From the NCBI RefSeq assembly GCF_000143415.4, contig NW_003314325.1, positions 622,462-650,243 on the forward strand: a DNA stretch of 27,782 bases, written 5' to 3'. Within the stretch, counting starts at the first letter, position 1. Every line of letters begins with the position of its first letter. The notes beneath the pieces are model-generated. The model was not told where the DNA came from, did no database searches, and saw nothing but the letters and a program-made list of their open reading frames with translations. The position numbers and the translations under genes were made by a program. This stretch comes from Selaginella moellendorffii (Eukaryota; Streptophyta; Lycopodiopsida; Selaginellales; Selaginellaceae). Positions 1 to 9,643 of the stretch are shown here, piece after piece.

Positions 1-197
1 CTTTACGACATCACCACTGGGATGCACACACTTTGCAAAATAATGTTGTTCTATTCTTTTTGTTGCATTGGCTGTTGATAAATTACACGAGAAGGAAACA
101 CTAATCACACCAGAACAAACTTATAAATATCCTATAATATACCTAGATTCTTGGTATATTCCTTACACGCAATTTGAAATCTAGGGCTTAAGTGTTT

Positions 198-1955
198 ATG
201 GCGTGCCACGGGCTCACGCCCTTCGAATCGAACGAGCTGTCCAGCACGGCGGACCTGGTCTCTCCAGAAGAGGTAGCTACACCCGATCGATCTTTGCGAT
301 CTTAGCCAGGAATGCAGGTGAGGGCAAGGATCGAGGTCGTTGTCCGGCGATTCTTGGCCACTTTGATCTCTCATCGGCCCAGGATTATGCCGCTTTCCAT
401 GGCAAGATTTTCTTTCCCAGGTCCTTTAACGCAGCGAAGTGCTTGATTGTTGAATCTATCTCCAGGTCCGGAGGAATTGTAGCAACGTTTTGATGCAAAG
501 GGGGCTACTGCAAGGCGATAACATCTTCCTGTCGCATCTAGACTCGACCCTGAGCTTCACAAAATCCGGGAGCATGAAGAGATACTTTCGAGGTAGTAAC
601 TTCCTTTCGCTTGCTTTTCTCTATGGTTTTCTCTTTTTGATTTTTCCTCTACAGTTTGGAAAATGCTGGAGCTCTGCTACCAGCTTCTTACGCTTGGCAA
701 GAAAGCTACACAGCGGGAGATTTTCTACAGGCTTCTTTGCGACGCATCCGAGTACTTCCAGTGCCAGGAGCAAGTTAACAAAACCATCCGAGGCAGAGTT
801 TAGTTTTTCTTAGCTGCTGGAGATGGCTGAAGCGAGAAAGCGAAAACTATGCACGCAGATGTGGTGGGAATCCTGAAATGCAGCCGCTACAGCCTGGGAA
901 TCCTCGCGTCAGCTAGAGGAGCTATCGTTGGTCGACTTGTCATTCAGGTACACCACGAGTTTGCCGGACATTTTTGTTTTGTTTCCATTCTTTCTCTCGT
1001 CAGGAACTCAACAGGGAACCTGTCGACTGCACGAAGATTGGCATCAATGGCTACATAATCGATGGCGACTTGGAGCTGCTGCAGAACTTGACGCTTACAT
1101 CCGATGCTCGATACATTCTCGTGATTGAGAAGGTAACTTTGCAAACAAATCGAGGCTTTAGGCTCGCTAAACTTCTTCCTTCTTTTTCCTTTTGTACAGG
1201 ATGCCGTGTTCCAGCGGCTTTCAGAGGACCGATTCTTTCAGACCATCCCAAGCATACTGATCACGGCAAAAGGATACCCCGACCTTGCATCAAGGTGAAG
1301 AGATTGATGTGATTTCATGGCTTTTCTGTTTTGATTTTCATCCTTGTTGTAGTACAGGGTCATGCTTCACAAGCTCCACAGAAGCTTCCCACTTCTGCCT
1401 ATACTCGCACTGGTCGACTGGTACGTTCTGTCCATTTGGCAATGGAAATCTTTGCATTTTTTTTCTTTCCAGGAATCCTTGCGGCCTGGGAATTATTTGC
1501 ACATACAAGTTTGGAAGCGTGGGAATGGGACTCGAAGCTCCTCATTACGGTACCAAAGCTTTCATTCGTTCTTTTTTTTTCTCTCTAGAAACAGAACATT
1601 CTTGCAGTGTGCGACGTCAAGTGGCTGGGTGTAAGCAGCGAGGATCTTCCTCGCATCCCTCCGGAATATTTCGTGGAGCTCTCCGCTCGCGATCGTCAGC
1701 TTGCGAAAGGCTTGCTTTCGTCGGCAATGCTCCAGGTGAAAGTTTCACAGTTTTTCTCTCGCTCCAGGACTGATAGTTTGCTTTTGCTTTGTTGCTTTGC
1801 GTTTAACGCATTAGAACCATCCTCGCTACAGGGAAGAATTGGAACGAATGATCCAAGCCGGCAAACGCGTGGAAATAGAAGCGCTCTACGCTCACGGCTA
1901 CAAATCTTTGAGCAGCTACGTCGCCCAGAAGATCGTCCAGATGAGATACTTTTGA
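198..1955 (+). CDS. SPO11-2: SPO11-2-like meiotic DNA double-strand-break protein (topoisomerase VI A family)
   Basis: Makes the double-strand breaks that start meiotic recombination; acts in the nucleus, covalently attached to DNA ends through a tyrosine. I rebuilt 11 exons: 198-272, 318-401, 466-592, 655-792, 859-947, 1004-1132, 1200-1294, 1358-1420, 1473-1549, 1608-1735, 1815-1955. Together they keep one frame and encode about 381 aa, close to the roughly 383 aa of Arabidopsis SPO11-2 as I remember it. The winged-helix motif ATQREIFYRLL places the catalytic tyrosine near residue 120. Next come DVVGILKCSRYSLGI, the Toprim glutamate in ILVIEK, and LVDWNPCGL. That last segment has D-W-N where SPO11-1 has D-C-D, which favours SPO11-2. 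The C-terminus is KRVEIEALYAHGY...KIVQMRYF. Introns after exons 2 and 4 start with GC rather than GT. The ATG at 198 gives ELSSTADLVSPEE, alignable to the plant N-terminus. Family call is firm; exons 1-3 are less certain. Confidence 0.9.
402..465 (+). other. GC-AG intron in SPO11-2 (intron 2)
   Basis: Joining 401 to 466 keeps frame and continues the conserved N-terminal segment (PLSM then VRRNCSNVLMQRG, alignable to plant SPO11-2). The intron would begin GCAAGA and end CTCCAG. The nearest GT donor (421) breaks the frame. A pyrimidine-rich stretch and a branch-point-like CTTGATT lie just upstream of the acceptor. Confidence 0.6.
793..858 (+). other. GC-AG intron in SPO11-2 (intron 4)
   Basis: The invariant segment VNKTIR-DVVGIL requires joining 792 to 859, so the donor reads CGAG|GCAGAG and the acceptor ACGCAG. 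No GT in the neighbourhood restores both frame and conserved residues. The donor is a poor match to the usual GC-donor consensus GCAAGT, so weak splicing, or a GT-to-GC mutation in this allele, is possible. Confidence 0.6.
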
Positions 1956-1989
1956 TAGAGGAAGCTCTGTTTTGATAGAGGAAGCTCTG
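1950..1989 (+). repeat. 20-bp perfect tandem duplication over the SPO11-2 stop codon
   Basis: The unit TTTTGATAGAGGAAGCTCTG occurs twice back to back, and the first copy contains the TGA stop. The protein is unchanged because the stop lies at the start of the unit. A third partial match (ATGATAGAG) follows. Confidence 0.85.
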
Positions 1990-2068
1990 TTTTTAGGGTT
2001 CATGATAGAGCACGGCCTTTGGATTTCCCATGAATAACTTTGCCCATCATCTTATCTCGAGCTCTCTT

Positions 2069-2145
2069 CTATATTTAAGAAGCCCCAATCTCTACCTAGG
2101 GGTCTATTTTTTCTTCTTCTTGGATTGAATCGCTTCTTTGGCGCC
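2069..2145 (+). promoter_or_regulatory. Putative core promoter and leader of the 4CL-like gene
   Basis: A TATATTTAAG sequence about 75 bp before the ATG is the best TATA-like element in the 190-bp gap between SPO11-2 and the 4CL-like gene. A pyrimidine-rich stretch (TTTTTTCTTCTTCTT) lies between it and the ATG. Call rests on motif and position only. Confidence 0.35.
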
Positions 2146-4085
2146 ATGGCGAGCGTCTTCGATCCAGCAACGGGAATCTACTCCAGCTGCCGCCCCGCAT
2201 TGTCAATGCCATCGCCCGGTGCCACTGGAGGAATCGTCCAGTTCTTGCTGGAGCGCACCAGCGATCCAGGGATTTCGAGCAAGCTGGCGCTAGTCGACGC
2301 GATCACGGGCGAGAGGGTGACATTCTCGCAGCTCCGGCGCAGGATCTCCGTCATTGCGCAGGGATTGATCGAGCTGGGGGTCCGCCGGGGCGACGTCGTG
2401 CTCATCCTGAGCCCGAATTCCATCCAGTTCGTGGAATCCTTCCTCGCGGTGATATTCGTCGGCGCGATCCTCACGACGGTGAATCCTCTCAACACCGCGG
2501 AAGAAATCGCCAAGCAGGCCAGGGATTCCTCCCCTAGCCTCGTCATCACGACGCTGGAGCTCGCGGACAAGGTCCAGCGCCTCGATCTTCCCAGCGTCAT
2601 CATCGATCATCGCGATGGCTCGGTTCTTCCTCCAAGATCCATTCCCTACTCGTCGCTGCTGCGAGAATCGCCGATATTTCGAGACGGATCATCGATATCG
2701 GCGCCGATCGAGTCGAATCTCGATGACACAGTGGCGCTCCTCTACTCCTCTGGCACGACCGGCGTGAGCAAGGGCGTGATGCTGTCGCACAGGAACTTCC
2801 TCGCGGCGGCCGGGCAAGTGAACATGGATGCCGAGATGGAGGGCCGGGAGAACGATGTCCTGCTCGTCATGCTGCCGCTCTTCCACATCTTTGGCCTCGC
2901 CGTGAGCTACGCGTCACTCCAGAGGTCCGAGACGGTGGTTATCCTGCCAAGGTTTGAGTTCCTCCACTTCCTCAAGAGCATCCAGGATTTTAGGGTTACG
3001 CAGCTCCCACTCGTCCCGCCAGTGGCGATCGCGCTCGCCAAGCATGCCGCGGTCGCCGATTACGACCTCTCCTCCATCAAGAATGTCATCTCTGGCGCTG
3101 CGCCTCTGGGCAAGGAGATCATGGAGGCGTGCTCTCGCCGCCTCCCTCTCGCGGATATCCGACAGGTACTCTCTCCTCTCTAGCGCTGGTTTGCTGAGAT
3201 CTTCGAGTTTGCTCCAGGGCTATGGCCTGACTGAATCGACTGGAATGGCACTGCTCACACTTCCTGGAGAAGATCCACGATTCATGGGCGCTGCCGGGAG
3301 TTTGGTGTCTGGAACCGAGGCCATGGTGGTGGATCCGGAGACGTGCAAGCCTGTCCCTCCTCAAAAATCTGGAGAACTTTGGCTGAGGGGTCAACAAATC
3401 ATGAAAGGTGAGGTTCGAGCTCCACTCTCACATCCCCTTTTGGACTAAGACCCTTGTCTTTTCTAATAGGCTATTTAAACAATCCAACAGCGACAGCCTC
3501 GACGATTGACGAGAATGGGTGGCTCCACACCGGAGACCTCGTCTACGTCAATCAAGGACGGTTCTTTGTCCTGGACAGGATGAAAGAGCTCATCAAGTAC
3601 AAGGGATTCCAAGTATGTTATTCTATGCATTTTTGTTCACTTTCTCTCGCATACAATTGCTTATAAGCGATGGAAATCTCGCAGGTCGCCCCGGCTGAAT
3701 TGGAAGCATTGCTACTGTCTCATCCTTCGCTCCTGGACGCTGCAGTAGTACCGTGAGTGACAATCCAAAGCTTCTCTCGAGTTCTTGTAACCATTGTTTT
3801 TTTCTTGGCCAGTCTCGCAGACGAAGAGGCGGGTCAAGTGCCAATAGCATATGTCGTGAAGAAACCCAACGCCACCGTGGATGAATCCAACGTCCTAAAC
3901 TTCATTGCCAAACAAGTAAACCTCCATTTCTTTCTACCGCAAACCTTGGATTCTACGGTTTGTGTGTCCAGGTAGCTCCCTACAAGCGATTGAGACGCGT
4001 TTCTTTCATCGACGCGATCCCAAAGTCAGCGGCGGGGAAGATTTTGCGCCGCGAGCTAACAGCGCTCCCACAATCCAAGCTTTAA
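2146..4085 (+). CDS. 4-coumarate:CoA ligase-like acyl-activating enzyme, peroxisomal
   Basis: Adenylate-forming enzyme that activates a carboxylic acid with ATP and joins it to CoA. Six exons: 2146-3165, 3218-3407, 3470-3612, 3685-3752, 3813-3915, 3972-4085, all GT-AG, giving 545 aa, normal for the family. Box I (P-loop) is [11 protein letters not shown] at residues 201-211. GYGLTEST starts exon 2. WLHTGD, the [19 protein letters not shown] hinge, and the catalytic lysine in [14 protein letters not shown] follow. The canonical 4CL box II GEICIRG is replaced by GELWLRG, so this is a 4CL-like (ACS/OPCL-type) enzyme rather than true 4CL. The last three residues are SKL, a peroxisomal PTS1 signal, as in plant OPC-8:0/fatty acyl-CoA ligases of jasmonate synthesis and beta-oxidation. 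Substrate cannot be read from sequence. It starts only 190 bp after the SPO11-2 stop. Confidence 0.93.
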
Positions 4086-4131
4086 GAAAGGAGGTACGCC
4101 GTTTCGTTAGTCAGGGCGACGCGAAGAAAGT

Positions 4132-4362
4132 ATGTCCAAGGTGAGCGTTTTCCTGGCGAGCGGACACCACAAGCTCCACAAGTTCAAGCCCCCCGTGCGA
4201 TGCGAGCTCGTTGTCTCGCGCCTCGAGAAGCTCTATGGCGTGGGGGATTTGTGCGACGAGGATGGCGATTCCATCGTCGACACTGCCGAGTTGGGCACCG
4301 GGAATTATACCTACACTGTGACTCATACACGAGATAGAGGCTGCTGCTTCTACGACCACTGA
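4132..4362 (+). CDS. Small hypothetical protein (76 aa)
   Basis: An intronless ORF begins 46 bp after the 4CL-like stop. Its GC-rich codons resemble neighbouring real exons, unlike the AT-rich DNA after it. The product starts MSKVSVFLASG, is rich in charged residues, has no signal peptide or membrane span, and ends RDRGCCFYDH. The pattern of short beta-strand-like stretches (VSVFLAS, CELVVSRL, GNYTYTVTHT) around a helix could fit a small beta-grasp or ubiquitin-like header domain, but I recognise no family. It may be a free small gene, a truncated member of a larger family, or coincidental sequence in the 3' UTR of the 4CL-like gene. Confidence 0.4.
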   Translation: MSKVSVFLASGHHKLHKFKPPVRCELVVSRLEKLYGVGDLCDEDGDSIVDTAELGTGNYTYTVTHTRDRGCCFYDH

Positions 4363-4523
4363 CCTAAAACACCAAACAAAGCGCGGGCGGGAAATCGCTT
4401 AAACAAAAGTTTAAAATTTTAAATTTGAAGGTGTTTGGCGCGCTTGGATAAATAAAAGTATATTCTCTAGTGTTATTTTCGAATTTGACCGCGAGGAGCG
4501 AAAGAAGGTTGTTCTCTCTCGCA

Positions 4524-4620
4524 TGAATTGGCGTATTTTGTCATCACCGGCTGGAAGATCTCCACATCCGAATAAATTGGCGTAGTTTTGTCATCACCGG
4601 CTGGAAGATCTCCAAATCCG
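4524..4620. repeat. Imperfect 47-bp tandem duplication at the 3' end of the PP2C gene
   Basis: Two nearly identical copies, 4524-4570 and 4573-4620, share AATTGGCGTA, TTTTGTCATCACCGG and CTGGAAGATCTCC. The right copy holds the last codons and the TGA (complement at 4594-4596) of the minus-strand PP2C. The left copy is a duplicate of that end in the 3' UTR. Confidence 0.85.
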
Positions 4621-7398
4621 ACCCTCGAGAGACACCACCATAACCGACAGATCGTCGTGGTACTTCCTTCGATCGCCCTGAGGGATGTCTAGCAAATCGT
4701 GGAACTCCATACCTGGCAGTATAGAACTCACATCAAAACTATTGGAAAACACGCTGCTTGATTCGATCACTTACCGGCCTTTCTGGCTGCGCGGAAGAGA
4801 ACCTCCTCGATCAAATACTGGGCGGGGTCGCCGTCCGGGAACTTGTCCATGAACCATTCCACGTAAGAAACCACCTCGTCGTTGGTGAGGTACTGGTAAA
4901 GCCCGTCCGATGACAAGACCAGGAATTGGTCTTGCGGGCAGAGCTTATGGTGGTGGAGATGTGGTATGCACGATATGTAGGGAGCGCTCCCCACAAATTG
5001 GACACGAAACACCTCCAGCAATGCATCGTTCCACTTTGGCTGCATCAAACAAACGAGAAAGTATGAATACCCTTTTGGAAAGAAAAGAAAAGAAAAAGAG
5101 AGAAAAGATACTAACCTGTTTGAGATACCCAGCGCCAAACGCTCGAGTGACTGCCAGCTTCCCCTTGACACGGTCGTTCACAATCGACGACGTATCATCC
5201 GGATGCGCAGATCGTATCTTCCCTGCTTCCTGGAAGCAACGAAAAGAGCAACCAAACCATCAGCCAGAGCGGCAGGGAATATAATCGCCTGTCCTCACCT
5301 CTGGAACGCGTGTGCTGTGGTCGAGAGAAAGCTGCAACGCGCCCAGCGTTGCCGAAACAGGGGGAGGCCCCGCTGCGTCGTCGCCCGCGCCGTGCGCTTC
5401 AAACGCCGCCAGCTCCATGGGCGTCTCCTCCACAATCCTCTCGAGCTCCAGGTCCTGGCTTCCGGGCCTCTGCCTTGCCGAGCTCTCAAAAGTAACGGCC
5501 TTCCTGTGCTGTGCTAAAACAGCGCGACTATCCCCAACGTTCAATATGTACACGTCCTCGTCCTTCATCAGCATCACCAGAACGCACGAGCCGATGAGAG
5601 CCAGCTCCGGGTTCTCCTCGAACATCTCGTCGATCATGTCCAAGTAGGACTCCTCCGTGGCCTCCAAGGCCCGCGCCAGCGCCTTGAGGACCGCAGCGTG
5701 ATTTACAGCACCCCTCCCATGCAGCCTCTGCCGCTGCTCCTCCCGCTCCTTCTCCGACTTTATTCTCTCCTGCTCCCACTCGTACCTATACTGAAGAATC
5801 CGCCGCTGGTTCATCCGCTTCCGCCTATTGTAAACCTTCCTGAATCTAGTGCTAAGCGACCGCATGTTGATCGGCTTAACTGTAGCGGCGTGATGATCAC
5901 CAGCTGGCCCGTTTGCTTGACCAGCTGTACCATTTGGCTTAGTGCCGCCGTCTTCATTCCTCTGACACAGAGTCCCGCAACCATCGCCAGCTTTGCACCC
6001 AAACCTTTCGCAGTCAAGCTCATTGACGTCAATCCCGTTGACAGAGCCATTGTGCGCATCCCACCTACGGATTTCTGCTCCAAGGTCAGACACTTTAGCC
6101 TGACTTAATCCACGAGAATCTACCCGCTGCAGACGATCATCATCCCCGTTGCTGGTCGCGTGGTTTTCGTTTTCCTCGTCCTTCTGCTCGCCTGGAGCTT
6201 CCGGCTTTCTCTCCGCCAGATTGTGATCAACTTTGGACGTCGGTCTCCTATGCCGCGGCGGGAGCTGGAACGCCTTCTTCTGATCCCAAAGCAGCCCCTT
6301 AAGCTCCCTGTAAATCGCGGGATAAAGATTGCTCATAAGGTAGTCTGTAGCGTCCGGTCCACTGAACCCGTCGTATATGCCAACGAACAGCCATCCATGT
6401 TCCTCTGATAGGACAACATGAACTCTATCTTCACCAGCTTTCCCTTGAGCCCAGTGAAGGTTATGGCTCTCAATTCCGTCTGCGTCGGAAAATTCCCCGT
6501 TTGATTGCGGGGAATCCAGAAAGGACCTCAGATCCCTCCGCTCGTCGCTGTTACCTGTTCTTGTCTCCCTGGACGCGAAGCTCTTCATAGGCGCCACCAC
6601 TGACCTGTTCGTGCGTGTCAAATTCGAAACTGTTCTCGTGAGAGCCTTCTTCACGGGATCCCCAACCGTCTTCATGATCCTCGCCAGGGATTTCCTGCGC
6701 TTTCTCATGTAAGCCGACATTGGAACCGCCAGTGGAGCCGAGAAGGTGGTGCGGTCGACCGGCTCAAACGGGCCAGAGTTGTAAGCCCTGTCCAGAGGGC
6801 CGGACATGAACCCCCGCTCTATCGGACCCGACATGAATCCCCGCTCAAGAGGACCCGACGCCGAGACAAATCCTCCCCTTTCGAGAGGACCCGAGCACGG
6901 TCCAGACAGAGGCCCCGACATAGGCCCCGAGAACGAGACCCCCCGCGGGATAGGCTGCAACGGGAGAGCACTGAACGACGGCGTGCTCTCGAAGGTCGCT
7001 GCCCGCTCGTTGGCGAAACAATTGTTAAACTGTTCGTGGTAGACGATCGAGCGCGGAGCCGCTGTATTGGCACTCACGGAAGCCCCCGAGATGCTCTTGA
7101 AGGAAGTCTCCGAGATGCTCTTGGACTTCTCGGTTCCAGATTCCTGGTGCTGCTGGAGCTGCTGCTGTAGTGGGTCTTGACCTTGAGTGTCCGATCCAAT
7201 GCTGCTCGACTCATGATTGAATTCGGCATCCCCAGCTTCGCCGGGCGACAAGTCTTCGAGGGAATCCACCACGGGCCGGACGTAGCAAAAGGAATGGCCC
7301 AGCCCCTCATCCAGCGGATCCGTGAATAGTGCCGCCACTGCATCGTGCTGGCTCTTGGGAACGAAGCAGCAAACCACTCGCGACACACTGTTGCCCAT
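4594..7398 (-). CDS. PP2C phosphatase, POLTERGEIST/PLL type
   Basis: Mg/Mn-dependent Ser/Thr phosphatase of the POLTERGEIST/POL-like group, which in Arabidopsis acts at the plasma membrane downstream of CLAVATA-type receptors. Coding exons (minus strand): 7398-5299, 5229-5116, 5039-4775, 4712-4594, all GT-AG, giving 865 aa. The N-terminus [14 protein letters not shown] is a likely myristoylation/palmitoylation site, and [13 protein letters not shown] is the POL-family hallmark. Residues about 155-210 hold serial SGP(L/I)(E/D)R repeats. Catalytic motifs are EDRVH (323-327), [15 protein letters not shown] (340-354), [11 protein letters not shown] (619-629), [13 protein letters not shown] in exon 2, [10 protein letters not shown] in exon 3, and [21 protein letters not shown] at the C-terminus. 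A basic, Glu/Arg-rich insert (about 380-560) splits the catalytic domain, as in other PLLs. The start is the first ATG giving MGN. Confidence 0.93.
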
Positions 7399-8200
7399 CA
7401 CATTCTCCTCCTCGAGTAGCCTCCCACTCCTCTGTCCAAGCCTGCTACTAGAAACCCACTGCCCGGCCAATCCCCCTCTTGGCTAGAAGCAATAAAGGTG
7501 GAGGATCCCAACATACTGACCCCTTTGTGCCTTCCTATAGCCCGCGAAGCCCCTGGGATCGTGTCTCGTGTAGATGCCACGAAGAAGACGAAGTCGAGGG
7601 AGTAGCGCTCACTGCCAGCGGGGGCTGTTGACGAAGCCGAGTAGTCGTTCTTGGCGGGCCCATTGGAGCGAGTGGATCCCAGCAGCAACCTAAGTCCCAC
7701 AGATCTTCCACATCGAATGCTCGAGCCGAGCCAAGCATGCCAGTGCTGCCGCTGCCAATCATCCCCGACGAGGCACCGACAGTCGCATCAGAGCTAGAGA
7801 GGAGGCGAAAAGGACCCCGAAATACCTCGATTCTCGCGACGGCGCCGCTCGAATCCGCGCCCGCGCGGCGCGTATCGATCGATCGCGAGTGAGAGCAGCG
7901 GTACCTCTTCTGGACGCGCAATCGCCCCGGCGCTGGCGTCGGGAGGGATCCAGCATCGATATTTCGGGGCGCTCCAGCCGCCGCCGCCGATCCGCCCGAC
8001 CGATCGATCCGGCCAAACCCTGGGCGCCAAGAACACGAAGAAGTAAAACAAGGGCAATGAAGACGCAATGAAGGCAACTAAGAACACTTGAAGTTTCCAC
8101 CGTGAGTGAGAGCGCAAGAAAGAAAAAAAAGAAAAAAAAAAAATGGGCACGAAAATAATAAAAGGATGACCGGCCGGTCATTTGATTTTTCCCGCCGGAC
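7399..8200 (-). promoter_or_regulatory. Probable 5' leader and proximal promoter of the PP2C gene
   Basis: No conserved protein is readable on either strand. The stretch is GC-rich from about 7400 to 8040, then contains an A-rich tract (about 8115-8143). A long 5' UTR is likely. On the minus strand a possible UTR intron runs from a donor near 7829 (ATCGAG|GTATTT) to an acceptor near 7488 (TTGCTTCTAG), but nothing in the protein can confirm it. Open frames on the minus strand are low-complexity Arg/Ser/Pro sequence typical of GC-rich leaders. Confidence 0.4.
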
Positions 8201-8487
8201 GTCCACGTGTCAGGCGGCAGTAGACTTTTAGCGGGCTCGTGGTCAAACGCGTACGGCCGGGCCATTTTTTTTGCGCCATCGCGGGACAAAACCATGTAAT
8301 GTAGTATAGTTCCATAGGGTCGTACGGCACAGTGGCCAGTATGCTTTGGAGGCTTGCGTTGCGTCCCTTTAGAAAATATTGGGGCTGGTTTGTCGTGGTT
8401 TTGGTCGCGTTGTGTAAAGTCCTGGGCTGAATATTCGACTGGAGAACTTTTGTCAAAGCAAACCAAATCCGTGAGGGGCGACGCATT

Positions 8488-8505
8488 CACACACACACAC
8501 ACACA
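8488..8505. repeat. (CA)9 microsatellite
   Basis: Eighteen bases of perfect CA repeat lie in the upstream region of the PP2C gene. Confidence 0.9.
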
Positions 8506-8933
8506 TTGATATTGATCTATAGTTGTGTGTGAGAAAAGGAAAATATTAGTTCCGGACGAAGGAGGAGATCACAATCACGATTCCAATCACTCGCTCACGA
8601 TCGTCATCCTTTTTTGTTGCGACTTAGAAAAATCATATCCACGGACCACGCCCGTGTTTAATCCAATTCTCCCCAAACATGCAAAGACGAGGAAGACGAC
8701 GATGGACTAGTCCTGTGCCACTTTCTCAAACACACTTAAACCTTTTTCTTCCACCACTTTCTCCAAACACCCAGCAAAAAAATAAGAATAAAAATACTTT
8801 TTTATATCAGAAGAAAAAACGAATATGCCTCCACCAACTTATAAAACCAACTATAAAGTATAAAACCAACTTGTCAAGCAAAGCCAATGCTTGCTAATGT
8901 CATGCTTGTGACGAGCTCTGTGTGAGTAGGAAA

Positions 8934-9020
8934 GTCAACGCAGCTATCATTTTTTTTCCTTCGAGCGCGCGTTACAAAAAGTCAACCCACATACTGGATT
9001 CTAGAATGTCTGGGTTGACC
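8934..9020. promoter_or_regulatory. W-box (TTGAC) cluster including an inverted pair
   Basis: GTCAAC occurs at 8934-8939 and GTCAACCCA at 8981-8989. The latter's exact reverse complement TGGGTTGAC lies at 9011-9019, extended to TTGACC. TTGAC cores bind plant WRKY factors (family knowledge). Which gene, if any, they control is unknown; the nearest divergent promoter is that of the PP2C. Confidence 0.35.
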
Positions 9021-9042
9021 CACCACCACCACCAAACTCCCA

Positions 9043-9643
9043 CTAATCCGATGTTAACTCCGCATTATCTCCATGCTTAATGAACACGTTGACACCGCCA
9101 CCACGAAACACGCGATTTCTCTCCGTGGCCATCGCGAGAAAAAAAAAAAAAAAAGCTTTCATGTTCTGTGTAACAGCGCGGCTTCTCAAGAGACGCTTGG
9201 CAGGAACTCGAGCGAGGGACTTGACTTTTTGGGATCCCGGATTGACGTCCAAAATCTCGCCTCCAGTCCTGGAAAAAAAAGCTGTGATGGAGATGAGAAC
9301 TCTCCGTCCAGCAAAGTCAAGGGTGTAGCTGAGACTTAGAACAATCGCGACAAACTGGATCAAACTTGCGAGGAGCTTATATGTCAAACTTACGAGCGCG
9401 ACTTTTCTGGAACGAAGAAGAGCAAGAAAATAGAAAAAAAACCCAGATGTGATCGGATCGAATAGCGAGGTGGCAGAGCCTAGACAGCGACTTCTCATCC
9501 GTTTTGGTTTCGTATCTCTCACTCCTATTAAGTCGAATGAAAATTTTCCTCGCGTACCTTCCGCTTTCGTTTCGTAGAAAAGCGCCCAGCTTCTTCCCCG
9601 TGTTTGGATTCATGTCAAAGATCTCCTCCTCGTTTATCAAGCC
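9043..9643 (-). other. Possible two-exon unidentified gene fragment
   Basis: Minus-strand segment about 9643-9558 is open and bounded by a good acceptor (CACACGCAG) and a good donor (GGAAG|GTACGC). It reads GLINEEEIFDMNPNTGKK onward. A second segment from 9268, after a T-rich acceptor (TTTTTCCAG), reads TGGEILDVNPGSQKVK onward to a stop at 9043. Phases match (2 to 2), and both segments share E-I-x-D-x-N-P. Against a gene: the intervening intron would be about 290 bp, long for this genome; no start exon is evident; and I do not recognise the protein. Confidence 0.25.

Noticed and set aside
421-465. A GT donor at 421 for SPO11-2 intron 2
   Set aside because: It leaves phase 1 while the only good acceptor (465) needs phase 0, and it adds non-conserved residues.
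1589-1607. Upstream acceptor (TCTCTAG, 1588) for SPO11-2 exon 10
   Set aside because: It would add residues between HY and CDVKW that plant homologues lack; the CAG at 1607 gives the conserved Y-x-C-x-V-K-W.
2178-3448. Several long ORFs overlapping the 4CL-like first exon in other frames
   Set aside because: Shadows of a GC-rich real exon; none resembles a known protein.
7399-7470. 24-codon in-frame extension upstream of the PP2C ATG
   Set aside because: It starts from TTG, and only the internal ATG gives the conserved MGNSVSR lipid-anchor start.
7535-8502. Long overlapping minus-strand ORFs upstream of the PP2C gene
   Set aside because: Arg/Ser-rich low-complexity translations in GC-rich leader sequence, overlapping each other in several frames with no recognisable domain.
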